From NCBI GenBank assembly GCA_009845505.1, contig VXZL01000329.1, positions 1 to 14,157 on the forward strand: DNA of 14,157 nt, in the 5' to 3' direction. The DNA comes from Candidatus Poribacteria bacterium. GTDB lineage: Bacteria > Poribacteria > WGA-4E > WGA-3G. Position 1 is the stretch's first letter. Each line of letters opens with the position of its first letter. The position numbers and the translations under genes are program-made. The notes under the pieces are model-generated. The model ran no database searches. It was not told the DNA's origin and saw only the letters and a program-made list of their open reading frames with translations. Shown in pieces: positions 7,546 to 14,157 of the stretch.

Positions 7546-8688
7546 ATGAAAATTACTGCTATTAAAACCTTTATGGCACGCTTTGGTAACCGACCCCGCG
7601 GACTCATCAAAGTAGAAACAGACGAAGGACTCTATGGCTGGGGTGAAGCCTACTCCACAGGTCCAGACCTGTCTGTTGAGCCTATTGCTGATTACATTTT
7701 TGAGATGATTCAGGGCGACGATCCGAGACGGATTGAGTATATCATGATGAAACTGCATCAGCAGTTCCGTTTTCCAGCCGGTGGTGCTGGACTTGCCGTC
7801 ATTTCCGCTGTTGATCATGCCCTTTGGGACATCAGTGGGAAGGCAGCGGGTTTACCAGTCTACATGCTCCTCGGTGGGCATGCCCGGGATCGCATCCGTA
7901 TCTACCGTGGCATCGGGGGTAGGGATGGCATTGAAGCCGCCGACCAAGCGCACAAACTCCATGAAGAGTGGGGGTTCACTGCGTTCAAGACCAGTCCTTA
8001 TCAACTGGATCCCGATGCAAATCGGTGGGGACGCGTCTGCGATGCTGCTGCTACCTATTTTGAGCAGATTCGAGAGAATACACCGACAGAGTGGGAGTTT
8101 GCCTTCGATCCACACGCCAAGATCTTTGAACCGATTCGAGCACTGCAACTGGCAAATGCCCTCGCGCCTTACGATCCATATTTCTACGAGGAGCCACTCC
8201 GACCTGAACATATCCCCGCATGGTCACGCCTTCGTGCCCAGATGCAAGTCCCACTTGCAACGGGAGAGTCTCTCTATACGCGTTTTGAGTTTCTGGACCT
8301 CATTGCCGGACAGGGTGCCGACATCATTCAACCAGACATCTGTGTTTGTGGAGGATTGTTGGAGATGTGCAAGATCGCTGCGATCGCCGAGGCACACTAT
8401 GTGAGCATTGCCCCACACAATCCGATGGGACCGCTGGCAACTGCAGTCAATGTTCACTTCGCCGCGGCAACCCCGAACTTCAAAATTTTGGAGTATCTCT
8501 TGCCGACTGAAACGGAATGGAACGACTGGGTAGATGAACCCTATCTACCAAAAGATGGCTATTTGGAGTTACGGAATCGCCCCGGCTTGGGTGTGGAGGT
8601 AAACGAAGCAGCTATCATGGATAACGAATACATCCATTGGCAACGCACCTGTCCCATCCGTCCAGATGGTTCAACAGGTTATATTTAG
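7546..8688 (+). CDS. Enolase-superfamily sugar-acid dehydratase, D-galactonate dehydratase-like
   Basis: This is a mandelate racemase/muconate lactonizing enzyme family protein (380 residues, close to the 382 of E. coli DgoD) that probably dehydrates an aldonic acid to a 2-keto-3-deoxy acid in the cytoplasm. The N-terminal capping domain (1-115) includes VETDEGLYGWGEAY and SAVDHALWDISGKA. The barrel carries K148 (FKTS) and D188-P-H190, the DxH arrangement of the galactonate/gluconate dehydratase group. It also has YEEPL at 214-218, E241 (TGES), D264 (IQPD), H291 (APHNP) and E316. Thus the Mg ligands (D188, one of E215/E216, E241) and the candidate acid/base residues (H190, D264, H291) are all present. 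AGGAGA at 7535-7540 lies five bases before the ATG. Exact substrate cannot be fixed from motifs; galactonate, gluconate and related acids are all possible. The gene converges with the TrpD-like gene, leaving only seven bases between stops. Confidence 0.87.
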   Translation: MKITAIKTFMARFGNRPRGLIKVETDEGLYGWGEAYSTGPDLSVEPIADYIFEMIQGDDPRRIEYIMMKLHQQFRFPAGGAGLAVISAVDHALWDISGKAAGLPVYMLLGGHARDRIRIYRGIGGRDGIEAADQAHKLHEEWGFTAFKTSPYQLDPDANRWGRVCDAAATYFEQIRENTPTEWEFAFDPHAKIFEPIRALQLANALAPYDPYFYEEPLRPEHIPAWSRLRAQMQVPLATGESLYTRFEFLDLIAGQGADIIQPDICVCGGLLEMCKIAAIAEAHYVSIAPHNPMGPLATAVNVHFAAATPNFKILEYLLPTETEWNDWVDEPYLPKDGYLELRNRPGLGVEVNEAAIMDNEYIHWQRTCPIRPDGSTGYI

Positions 8689-8725
8689 TTATTGGCTATT
8701 CCATTGATAGCCGATTGCTGGCTGC
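8689..8725. repeat. AGC-family repeat overlapping the 3' end of the TrpD-like gene
   Basis: TTATTGGCTATTCCATTGAT continues into AGCCGATTGCTGGCTGC. TGATAGCCGA (8705-8714) matches recD2 4345-4354 exactly, and GATTGCTG (8713-8720) matches 7493-7500. It begins right after the TAG of the upstream dehydratase and runs into the minus-strand coding sequence, supplying its stop codon and about its last ten codons. Confidence 0.55.
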
Positions 8726-10180
8726 TATATACGCTTGTAGATGTTTCAACGCGCTTCCATTATCCATTACAGACCTTGCACGCGCGAGTGCCTCTTCCGG
8801 TTCTGGACAGATTCCCAACAGGTAGTCAACCATTGCTGTGTTCAGTAGGATCCTATCGTAGACAGGTCCTTTTTCACCCGATAGTGCTGCCACGCCTGCC
8901 TCCGCAAACGCTTGCGCGCTGACAATCTCTGGACGTGGACTTCGGGCATAGTTGAATCCGTAAATCTCCGGATTTATGTCCATCGCGAAGTCTTCACGGA
9001 CACCCCTCACACGGCGAAAACCTTGCGAATAGTTGATTGCCATTCTGTCGGATGTAGAGGGTTTTCCGAGGCGCAGGGCATAATGACTCGATCCCTCTTC
9101 ACCCTTCACAGCGACAGCGGCATCAAATCCGCGTTCCCACGCCAGTTGCAGGAGCGGTTTTTCGTAACCGATATGGTAGTAGCCGAGTACCATATAGTTT
9201 GCTTTTCGCGCTGAGAAGAACTGTTGTGCCTTCTCGGTTGCTGCCCAGGGTGGACGTTTCTTGATGTGCACCCGTAGTTCTCGTAAATCATAAGCAGCTG
9301 GGCAATACTCTCGCTGGCTGACATATCCGAAACCGACTGACTCGTCAGTAATTAGTGATGCCGTCTGCGTGAACGAGAGACATATGTTTGCACCGAGTGC
9401 TGTCAAAATAGCCTCTTCTGTTACACCATTTTTTGGTGGCATCGCGTCTACACCGTGAAGGAGTGATGCTTCGCCGAGTGCTGCACGCACGGCTGCGACA
9501 AAGAGGGTCGGACGAAAATAGCGTGTCGCGCCGTCGTAAGGCTGTCCGAAGTGGGTGAGTGAGGCAACATCAATCGGTTGGACGGCTTCCGGTCCGAAAA
9601 ACGCATCAAGATAGCCGCGTACTTCCTGATATGTTTCGCGGTTCATCCGTTGTCCTATCAATGCAGCACCTTTAAGTGCTGGATTTACTTCGTCGCTAAG
9701 GATGGCTTCGCACATCTCACGGGTTTCAATGTGACTTAGATGTTTGGCGCGTAAAATCTTTTCCAATGCGTTCACGACAACTGCCTCTGTTGGGTTCCGT
9801 GGCGCGTATCCGTCATCGGGATTCATCAAATATTGGATCTCAGGTGGTAGTTGTTCTGTGAGTGCTGATTGATATTTACGGAATGCAGCTGCTTCCGCTG
9901 GACTCCATTGTGTCGATTTCGGGAAATAGGCGCGGAGCGTCATCGCTGCGAAAAACGCGCCCATCTGTGCTGCTGATGCGGTCTCTGTTTCCGGCAGTCC
10001 GTCGGATATGGATTTCAGAATCGTTTCAAGGATCGGCTCTGGTTGCGGTGAATCTGAGGGGTTTATGCCTAACGGACGTGTCTGATGCGGTCCCGTGCAA
10101 ACTCTCGCTTGTGCCTCAAGTAGGTCTGTGTTGGGTCCTGGATATACCGGCGTGTATGTATGAGGAGCAAAATCTTCCAT
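8696..10180 (-). CDS. Atypical TrpD-like protein (glycosyltransferase family 3 fold)
   Basis: The 494-residue product resembles anthranilate phosphoribosyltransferase-fold proteins, closest in style to the TrpD2/YbiB-like group. Family blocks include EAILSDEVNPALKGAALIGQRM (158-179), the core strand and loop ATRYFRPTLFVAAVRAALG (218-236), LLHGVDAMPPKNGVTEEAIL (240-259), VAVKGEEGSS (356-365) and the C-terminal LLNTAMVDYLLG (445-456). The PRPP-binding GTGGD loop of true TrpD is not visible (PYDGATRYF stands there), so tryptophan synthesis is unlikely. N-terminal helical segments at about 48-105 and 134-195 look like two copies of the family 3 N-domain, which explains the extra length over about 340 residues. 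An in-frame ATG at 10228 lies almost on the predicted transcript start. The ATG at 10180 has GGAGGA (minus strand, 10196-10191) ten bases upstream and is preferred. The last residues, SNRLSME, lie in repeat sequence. No trp genes are adjacent. Function unknown. Confidence 0.8.
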   Translation of the reverse strand: MEDFAPHTYTPVYPGPNTDLLEAQARVCTGPHQTRPLGINPSDSPQPEPILETILKSISDGLPETETASAAQMGAFFAAMTLRAYFPKSTQWSPAEAAAFRKYQSALTEQLPPEIQYLMNPDDGYAPRNPTEAVVVNALEKILRAKHLSHIETREMCEAILSDEVNPALKGAALIGQRMNRETYQEVRGYLDAFFGPEAVQPIDVASLTHFGQPYDGATRYFRPTLFVAAVRAALGEASLLHGVDAMPPKNGVTEEAILTALGANICLSFTQTASLITDESVGFGYVSQREYCPAAYDLRELRVHIKKRPPWAATEKAQQFFSARKANYMVLGYYHIGYEKPLLQLAWERGFDAAVAVKGEEGSSHYALRLGKPSTSDRMAINYSQGFRRVRGVREDFAMDINPEIYGFNYARSPRPEIVSAQAFAEAGVAALSGEKGPVYDRILLNTAMVDYLLGICPEPEEALARARSVMDNGSALKHLQAYIAASNRLSME

Positions 10181-10232
10181 TATTACAAGGTCCTCCAAGT
10201 TGACTTCAATCGTATTTTTGCAGTACATCTCT

Positions 10233-10261
10233 ATTATACTCCATATAGGTGTTTAAAACAA
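10233..10261 (-). promoter_or_regulatory. Predicted sigma70-type promoter for the TrpD-like gene
   Basis: On the minus strand, a perfect TATAAT -10 box (10238-10233) is preceded by 17 bases and a weak TTGTTT -35 (10261-10256). Transcription would start near 10226, giving a leader of about 45 bases before the ATG at 10180. Confidence 0.55.
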
Positions 10262-10288
10262 ATAGGTCTTACGAACCCTCATGGACAT

Positions 10289-10317
10289 TTGAATTAAATA
10301 CCTATCTATGCTATCAT
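10289..10317 (+). promoter_or_regulatory. Predicted sigma70-type promoter for the rhamnonate dehydratase operon
   Basis: TTGAAT (10289-10294, four of six to the -35 consensus), a 17-base spacer and TATCAT (10312-10317, five of six to the -10 consensus) lie upstream of the ATG at 10344. The start of transcription would be near 10324. It is back to back with the minus-strand promoter, with the two -35 boxes about 27 bases apart, so one regulator bound between them could control both. Confidence 0.6.
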
Positions 10318-10343
10318 GCTGTAAACTCTGAGTGGAGCAGAAG

Positions 10344-11513
10344 ATGAAAATAAAAGACATACAGACAGTCCTAATTGACGTGCCACCGCGCGAAGGCGAA
10401 CGCACACAGCCGCGTCGCGATGCGTGGAACGTCCATGCTGAAGTTGCGAATCCGATGTCGCGTTATCCGCAATACAAACGCCACCGTTCCAGTTGGATGC
10501 CGAAGTGGGATACCGTCTATGTTAAGGTCACTGCCGAAGACGGTACTTGGGGCATCGGTGAAACCTCCTTCGGAACGCCTGTTGCGGCGATTATTGATGA
10601 GCACTTCGCGCCGATGCTGATTGGTGAGAATTGCTTTGCTGTTGAAAAGATTTGGGATATGATGTTTCGTATGTCCAAACCTTACGGATCGCAGGGTTTG
10701 ACCAGTTGTGCAATCAGCGGTATTGACATCGCCTTATGGGATCTAATCGGGAAAATTAAAAACCAACCGGTCTATGAACTCCTCGGTGGTCCTGTACGTG
10801 AGAAACTCTTTGCCTACGCTACGGGTAATGATACCGATTGGCAGTTGGAGTTGGGATTCAAGGCGGTGAAGTTAGCGTGTCCTTACGGACCCGTGGATGG
10901 TGAATGGGGTTTAAAAGAAAATGAGAAACTCGTCGCGGAAACCAGAGAAACAGTCGGGGATGATGTTGAAATTATGCTGGATTGCTATATGGCTTTCGAT
11001 GTTGATTATACTATCCGTTTGGCACAACGTCTTCGCCCCTATCGCCTCAAGTGGATTGAAGAGTTTCTCATTCCCGAGGACATTGACGGTTTGGTGAAAG
11101 TTCGGGAGGCTGTCGATTGGGTGAGTTTGGCGAGCGGTGAGCACCACTACACTCGGTTCCCATTTCAACAGATTATTGAAAGACGGTGCTTGGATATTTT
11201 GCAGCCGGATACCTTCTGGGTAGGTGGTATAACCGAATGTGTTAAGATCTGTCATCTTGCTGATGCCGCCGGTTTGACGGTTATTTTTCACGGTGGTGGA
11301 CTCCGACAATCTGGACTCCATCTTTCTGCTGCTATGCCGAATACGCCTTGGGTGGAATACTATCTCGGTGTTCCGCCAGGAGTGCCTTTGGAGGAGACCA
11401 AACGCTTTGAAGGCGAGTCTCTCCCAACGGAAAGTTACATTTCTCCAAATGACGGTCCCGGACTCGGTCTTCACATTGAAGAAGAGTGGCTAACGCCGAG
11501 GAATCCGCGCTAA
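10344..11513 (+). CDS. rhmD: L-rhamnonate dehydratase-like enzyme (enolase superfamily)
   Basis: Resembles RhmD, which dehydrates L-rhamnonate to 2-keto-3-deoxy-L-rhamnonate, in the non-phosphorylating rhamnose pathway. Similarity to E. coli RhmD, recalled from memory, runs throughout: NVHAEVANPMSRY (29-41, with H31 matching the N-terminal active-site loop histidine), ISGIDIALWDLIGK (124-137), YATGN (158-162), KLACPYGPVDGEWG (176-189), MLDCYM (211-216), LKWIEEFL (235-242), SGEHHYT (264-270), ILQPDTFWVGG (285-295) and IFHGG (314-318). Metal ligands D213, one of E239/E240 and E266 are present, as are D289 and H316. The 389-residue length is close to the family's roughly 400. A GTG at 10332 would add four residues, but GGAG (10334-10337) lies six bases before the ATG at 10344, so that start is chosen. 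Its stop is one base from the next gene. A related acid-sugar substrate such as lyxonate or mannonate is possible. Confidence 0.83.
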   Translation: MKIKDIQTVLIDVPPREGERTQPRRDAWNVHAEVANPMSRYPQYKRHRSSWMPKWDTVYVKVTAEDGTWGIGETSFGTPVAAIIDEHFAPMLIGENCFAVEKIWDMMFRMSKPYGSQGLTSCAISGIDIALWDLIGKIKNQPVYELLGGPVREKLFAYATGNDTDWQLELGFKAVKLACPYGPVDGEWGLKENEKLVAETRETVGDDVEIMLDCYMAFDVDYTIRLAQRLRPYRLKWIEEFLIPEDIDGLVKVREAVDWVSLASGEHHYTRFPFQQIIERRCLDILQPDTFWVGGITECVKICHLADAAGLTVIFHGGGLRQSGLHLSAAMPNTPWVEYYLGVPPGVPLEETKRFEGESLPTESYISPNDGPGLGLHIEEEWLTPRNPR

Positions 11514-11514
11514 T

Positions 11515-12468
11515 ATGGTACGTTTGGTCGTCTTTTTGCTTTTGCTCTGTATCACCAGCGGTGCAGGCGCACAGACCTTGATTGATACTGTCATCGCGGT
11601 TGTTAGTGGAGATGCCGTTACGCGCAGCGAACTCGAAAGTGAATTGGGTATCGCTGCTATCATGGAGTCCTCTATTATTACTGATGATCGAGTTGCGCTT
11701 GGTGCTATTATTAACCGCAAGTTTGTTTTACAAGAATCTAAGCGACTCGGCATTGTTGTCGCCGAGCCTAACGTGCGCGTAGCGGAAAAGATAGCTGAAA
11801 TTCGTAAAAAATATGATTCGGATGCAGCGTTCCAAACTGTTTTACAACGGCATAGGTTGGAAGACGAAGCACTTAAAGCGTGGATTTATGAGCAGCTGGT
11901 CTACGATGAATTTTTCCGTCGCATATTTTTCAATGCTCTCAATAGCGCAGAGATCGCAACGTTAGCCAAGTCTTACTATGATGCGAACAGTGCCGAATTT
12001 ATTGTGCCACCCACGATTATCCTTAACGCGTTGTCTATCGTTATACCGAAGGATGCTTCAGAAGCGGAGAAGCAGAGAGCCGAAGGTACGGTGCAACAAC
12101 TCTATGCTCGTTTGCAGCAAGGCGAAACATTTGAGACTGTACGTGAAGTCTATGAGGCGCAATTAACTATTGAACTTGAGGTGTTGACGCTTGCGGCAGA
12201 CACGCCGTTAGGTGTTATTGCAGCCGAGTTGTCGGATTCTGATCGGAGTGCTCTCCTCCGTATTTCAGATGGATATCAGATTGTTGAACGCATCCAGAAC
12301 AATCCAGCGCGCCAAAAGACTTATGAGGAGGTTAGTGAGGAGATTATCGACCGGATTCAGCAAGAGAAAGCAGAGGCGGAATTCACAGCATGGTTAGTCC
12401 AACAGAGACAAGAGGTAAGTTGGCACATTTTGGGCGCCGCACTGGACCAGGAGAACACGACGAAGTGA
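11515..12468 (+). CDS. SurA-like periplasmic protein with degenerate parvulin domain
   Basis: The 317-residue product resembles SurA/PpiC chaperone-isomerases, which help outer-membrane proteins fold in the periplasm. A signal peptide (MVRLVVFLLLLCITSGAGAQ) probably ends near residue 19 or 20. The mature N-terminus, LIDTVIAVVSGDAVTRSELE, is the classic SurA N-domain opening, and helical SurA_N sequence continues to about 160. Residues about 165-262 fit a parvulin (PpiC) domain, starting PPTIILNALSIVIP and ending DGYQIVERI. The usual GGDLGW-type block is absent (LTIELEVLTLAADTPLG instead), so isomerase activity is doubtful and a chaperone role is more likely. A long helix at 266-300 follows, as in SurA. 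The ATG lies one base after the preceding stop (TAATATG), with GAGGA at 11498-11502, so translation is probably coupled to the dehydratase gene. Confidence 0.8.
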   Translation: MVRLVVFLLLLCITSGAGAQTLIDTVIAVVSGDAVTRSELESELGIAAIMESSIITDDRVALGAIINRKFVLQESKRLGIVVAEPNVRVAEKIAEIRKKYDSDAAFQTVLQRHRLEDEALKAWIYEQLVYDEFFRRIFFNALNSAEIATLAKSYYDANSAEFIVPPTIILNALSIVIPKDASEAEKQRAEGTVQQLYARLQQGETFETVREVYEAQLTIELEVLTLAADTPLGVIAAELSDSDRSALLRISDGYQIVERIQNNPARQKTYEEVSEEIIDRIQQEKAEAEFTAWLVQQRQEVSWHILGAALDQENTTK

Positions 12469-12472
12469 GCAG

Positions 12473-14143
12473 ATGCGGAATTATTATAACCTACCCCTCA
12501 CGGAAAATAGAGAGATAAAGCGGAACGTTCTAACAGAGAAATGGCATCTATTTTTTCTGGGAGTTCTCCTATTTTTGTTTACTACGACAACGTTTGGAGA
12601 TCTCTTATCCAACGATATAACGAACTATCCGAAGCCATTTCAGAAGCGGTTAAAGGATGCACAGCGGGCATTCCAGGCAGAGGAGTGGCGCGAGGCACTC
12701 CAATTATATCAACGTCTTACCGAGGAAGCACCCGAATTTCCAATTGTCCACATCGGAGTGGGGGATGCCGCTGCAAAGTTGAAGGATTATCCCACCGCTA
12801 TTGCTGCTTTCCAACGCGCCTTGCAACACCTCTCAACCGAACCACAAGGCAATATTACAAAGTCACGCCTACGGGTTATAGTTCAGGCTAAACTTGCTGC
12901 TGCATATCACCGCAACAAGGAGCTTGACGAGGCTGATACGTGGTTTCAAAAAGCCGTCAAAGGTGCTGGTGAGGACACACCCGCGGCGTGGTACGTCGCT
13001 TTGGGACAGATTGAGACGGAGCGTGGGAACTTAGAGCAGGCGCGCAGATATTATATTGTTGCTGTCCAACTGCACCCGGACACGACTGCTGCCTATAACA
13101 ACCTCGGGCATGTACTTCTCAAGCTCAATCGGATTGACGAAGCCGATGCCGTTTTTAGGGAGGCACTCGCGCAAGATGAGACGCTTGCCAGTGCAGCGTT
13201 CGGACGTGGTAAAGTCGGTTTAAGGCGTGGACAGCTCACGATTGCTCGACGTTTTTATGAACGTGCTGTCCGCTATGCACCGCGCGAACCGGTATTTCAC
13301 GAGTCACTCGCAGATGTTCTACGCGATATAGGAAACGCCAAGGAGGCGAAAGCTGCTGAAACGCGCTATCGTCGAACGCTTGCTGAACGCTATCTCCGTC
13401 AGGCGCATTGGTTCATTCAAGAAAAGCAGCTACGACCTGCCTTAGTGCCCCTGCAGAAGGCACTTGATACGGATGACACGTTTACGCCTGCCTTGAAAGA
13501 TTATGCCTATGTTCAGATGCAGCTCGGTGAATTGACAAGTGCTAGGCGGTCGTATCAGCGTGTCCTTACGATAGAGCCGACCTCACGTCAGGCACTTTTA
13601 CATCTCGGTATAATAGAAGCAAAGCTTGGAGATCAAACAACGGCTGTATCATACTATCTTACACTCATTCAGCATGAACCTGATTTTATGAATGCCTATG
13701 TGCAGCTTGCAAACTTGCATGAGAGCATCGGGGACTTGGAAGCTGCTGGGCAGGCTTTGACAATGGGAATACAGCACGAACCGACGTGGGCACCCGGGTA
13801 TTTGTGGCGTGGAAAAATTTATCAGAAACAGGGAGCATCTGATATGGCGGAGACCGATTTTCGTCGTGCAGTCCAGCTCGCACCGGATGTTTCGTTTCCA
13901 AAAGAGGCGTTGGCCTCCTTGCTTGCATGGGAAAATAGGAAGCTTGATGAAGCACTTACCCTTGCTGAGACGGCTGTCAAAAGCGATGGGCAACCCGCAC
14001 ACCGTGCCACACTGGCACTTGTTTATCACCGTCTCAACCGGGTCCTCGATGCTGGACGTGAAATTGAGGCTGCCTTTGCCCAAGCCCCTAATCATCTCTA
14101 TATTCTTAAAATTCGCTCAGAAATCCTAAAAACTGATCCATAA
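12473..14143 (+). CDS. Membrane-anchored or exported TPR-repeat protein
   Basis: The 556-residue product is almost entirely tetratricopeptide repeats, a helical scaffold for protein contacts. After a charged start, residues 25-41 (HLFFLGVLLFLFTTTTF) form a hydrophobic segment, either a long signal peptide or an N-terminal anchor, which would place the repeats outside the cytoplasm. About 13 or 14 repeats of roughly 34 residues run from 57 to 541. Clear ones start near 171 (AAWYVALGQIETERGNLEQA), 205 (TAAYNNLGHVLLKLNRIDEA), 239, 337, 371, 405 and 439. No enzymatic domain is visible. It starts four bases after the stop of the SurA-like gene with no strong ribosome site of its own, so coupling is likely. 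A role in envelope or outer-membrane assembly with the SurA-like protein is an inference. The gene ends 14 bases before the window edge. Confidence 0.88.
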   Translation: MRNYYNLPLTENREIKRNVLTEKWHLFFLGVLLFLFTTTTFGDLLSNDITNYPKPFQKRLKDAQRAFQAEEWREALQLYQRLTEEAPEFPIVHIGVGDAAAKLKDYPTAIAAFQRALQHLSTEPQGNITKSRLRVIVQAKLAAAYHRNKELDEADTWFQKAVKGAGEDTPAAWYVALGQIETERGNLEQARRYYIVAVQLHPDTTAAYNNLGHVLLKLNRIDEADAVFREALAQDETLASAAFGRGKVGLRRGQLTIARRFYERAVRYAPREPVFHESLADVLRDIGNAKEAKAAETRYRRTLAERYLRQAHWFIQEKQLRPALVPLQKALDTDDTFTPALKDYAYVQMQLGELTSARRSYQRVLTIEPTSRQALLHLGIIEAKLGDQTTAVSYYLTLIQHEPDFMNAYVQLANLHESIGDLEAAGQALTMGIQHEPTWAPGYLWRGKIYQKQGASDMAETDFRRAVQLAPDVSFPKEALASLLAWENRKLDEALTLAETAVKSDGQPAHRATLALVYHRLNRVLDAGREIEAAFAQAPNHLYILKIRSEILKTDP

Positions 14144-14157
14144 AGGCGATCTACGAG

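Noticed and set aside
8696..10180. True anthranilate phosphoribosyltransferase of tryptophan synthesis
   Set aside because: The GTGGD PRPP loop is missing, the length is far above the family norm and no trp genes are adjacent.

Overview
This window reads as chromosome from an uncultured, probably marine or host-associated Gram-negative-type bacterium. Base composition is moderate, about half GC by eye. The gene mix (expanded enolase-superfamily sugar-acid dehydratases, a sialate O-acetylesterase, a Uma2 nuclease-like protein, a NodB-like barrel protein, TPR proteins) and the short AGC-rich intergenic repeats are what I would expect from Candidatus Poribacteria, the sponge symbionts. That assignment is an inference from gene content; no rRNA or marker gene is present. 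An exported sialate O-acetylesterase and a SurA-like periplasmic protein suggest a diderm envelope. There are no tRNAs, rRNAs, CRISPR arrays, transposases or phage genes.

Layout. Positions 1-3364 hold a NodB-like barrel protein whose start may lie upstream, a GC-rich interrupted repeat, threonine synthase (thrC), and a Uma2-family PD-(D/E)XK protein. From 3392 to 5803 lies recD2, an SF1B DNA helicase carrying an unusual low-complexity insertion. From 5893 to 8688 come an exported sialate O-acetylesterase and a galactonate-dehydratase-like enolase-superfamily enzyme. A TrpD-like (glycosyltransferase family 3 fold) gene runs on the minus strand from 10180 to 8696 and converges on the dehydratase with a 7-base gap. 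A compact divergent promoter region (10181-10343) separates it from a plus-strand operon: an L-rhamnonate-dehydratase-like enzyme, a SurA-like periplasmic protein and a TPR protein, joined by gaps of 1 and 4 bases.

How the genes fit together. The esterase and the two acid-sugar dehydratases point to use of acetylated and acidic sugars, perhaps from host or algal glycans. The aldolase, kinase and transport genes needed to complete such a pathway are not in the window. thrC and recD2 are housekeeping genes with no evident tie to their neighbours.

Main observation. A degenerate family of short words (variants of ATTAGC, GATAGC, GATTGCTG and AGCCGAC) fills several intergenic gaps, directly abutting stop codons. 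The same words, including an exact inverted 12-base match, make up most of an in-frame extra segment between the N-terminal and helicase regions of RecD2, and they encode the last residues of the TrpD-like protein. This looks like a small repeat element that intrudes into genes without breaking them, reminiscent of Rickettsia palindromic elements. I saw no complete defence or biosynthetic system in the window.
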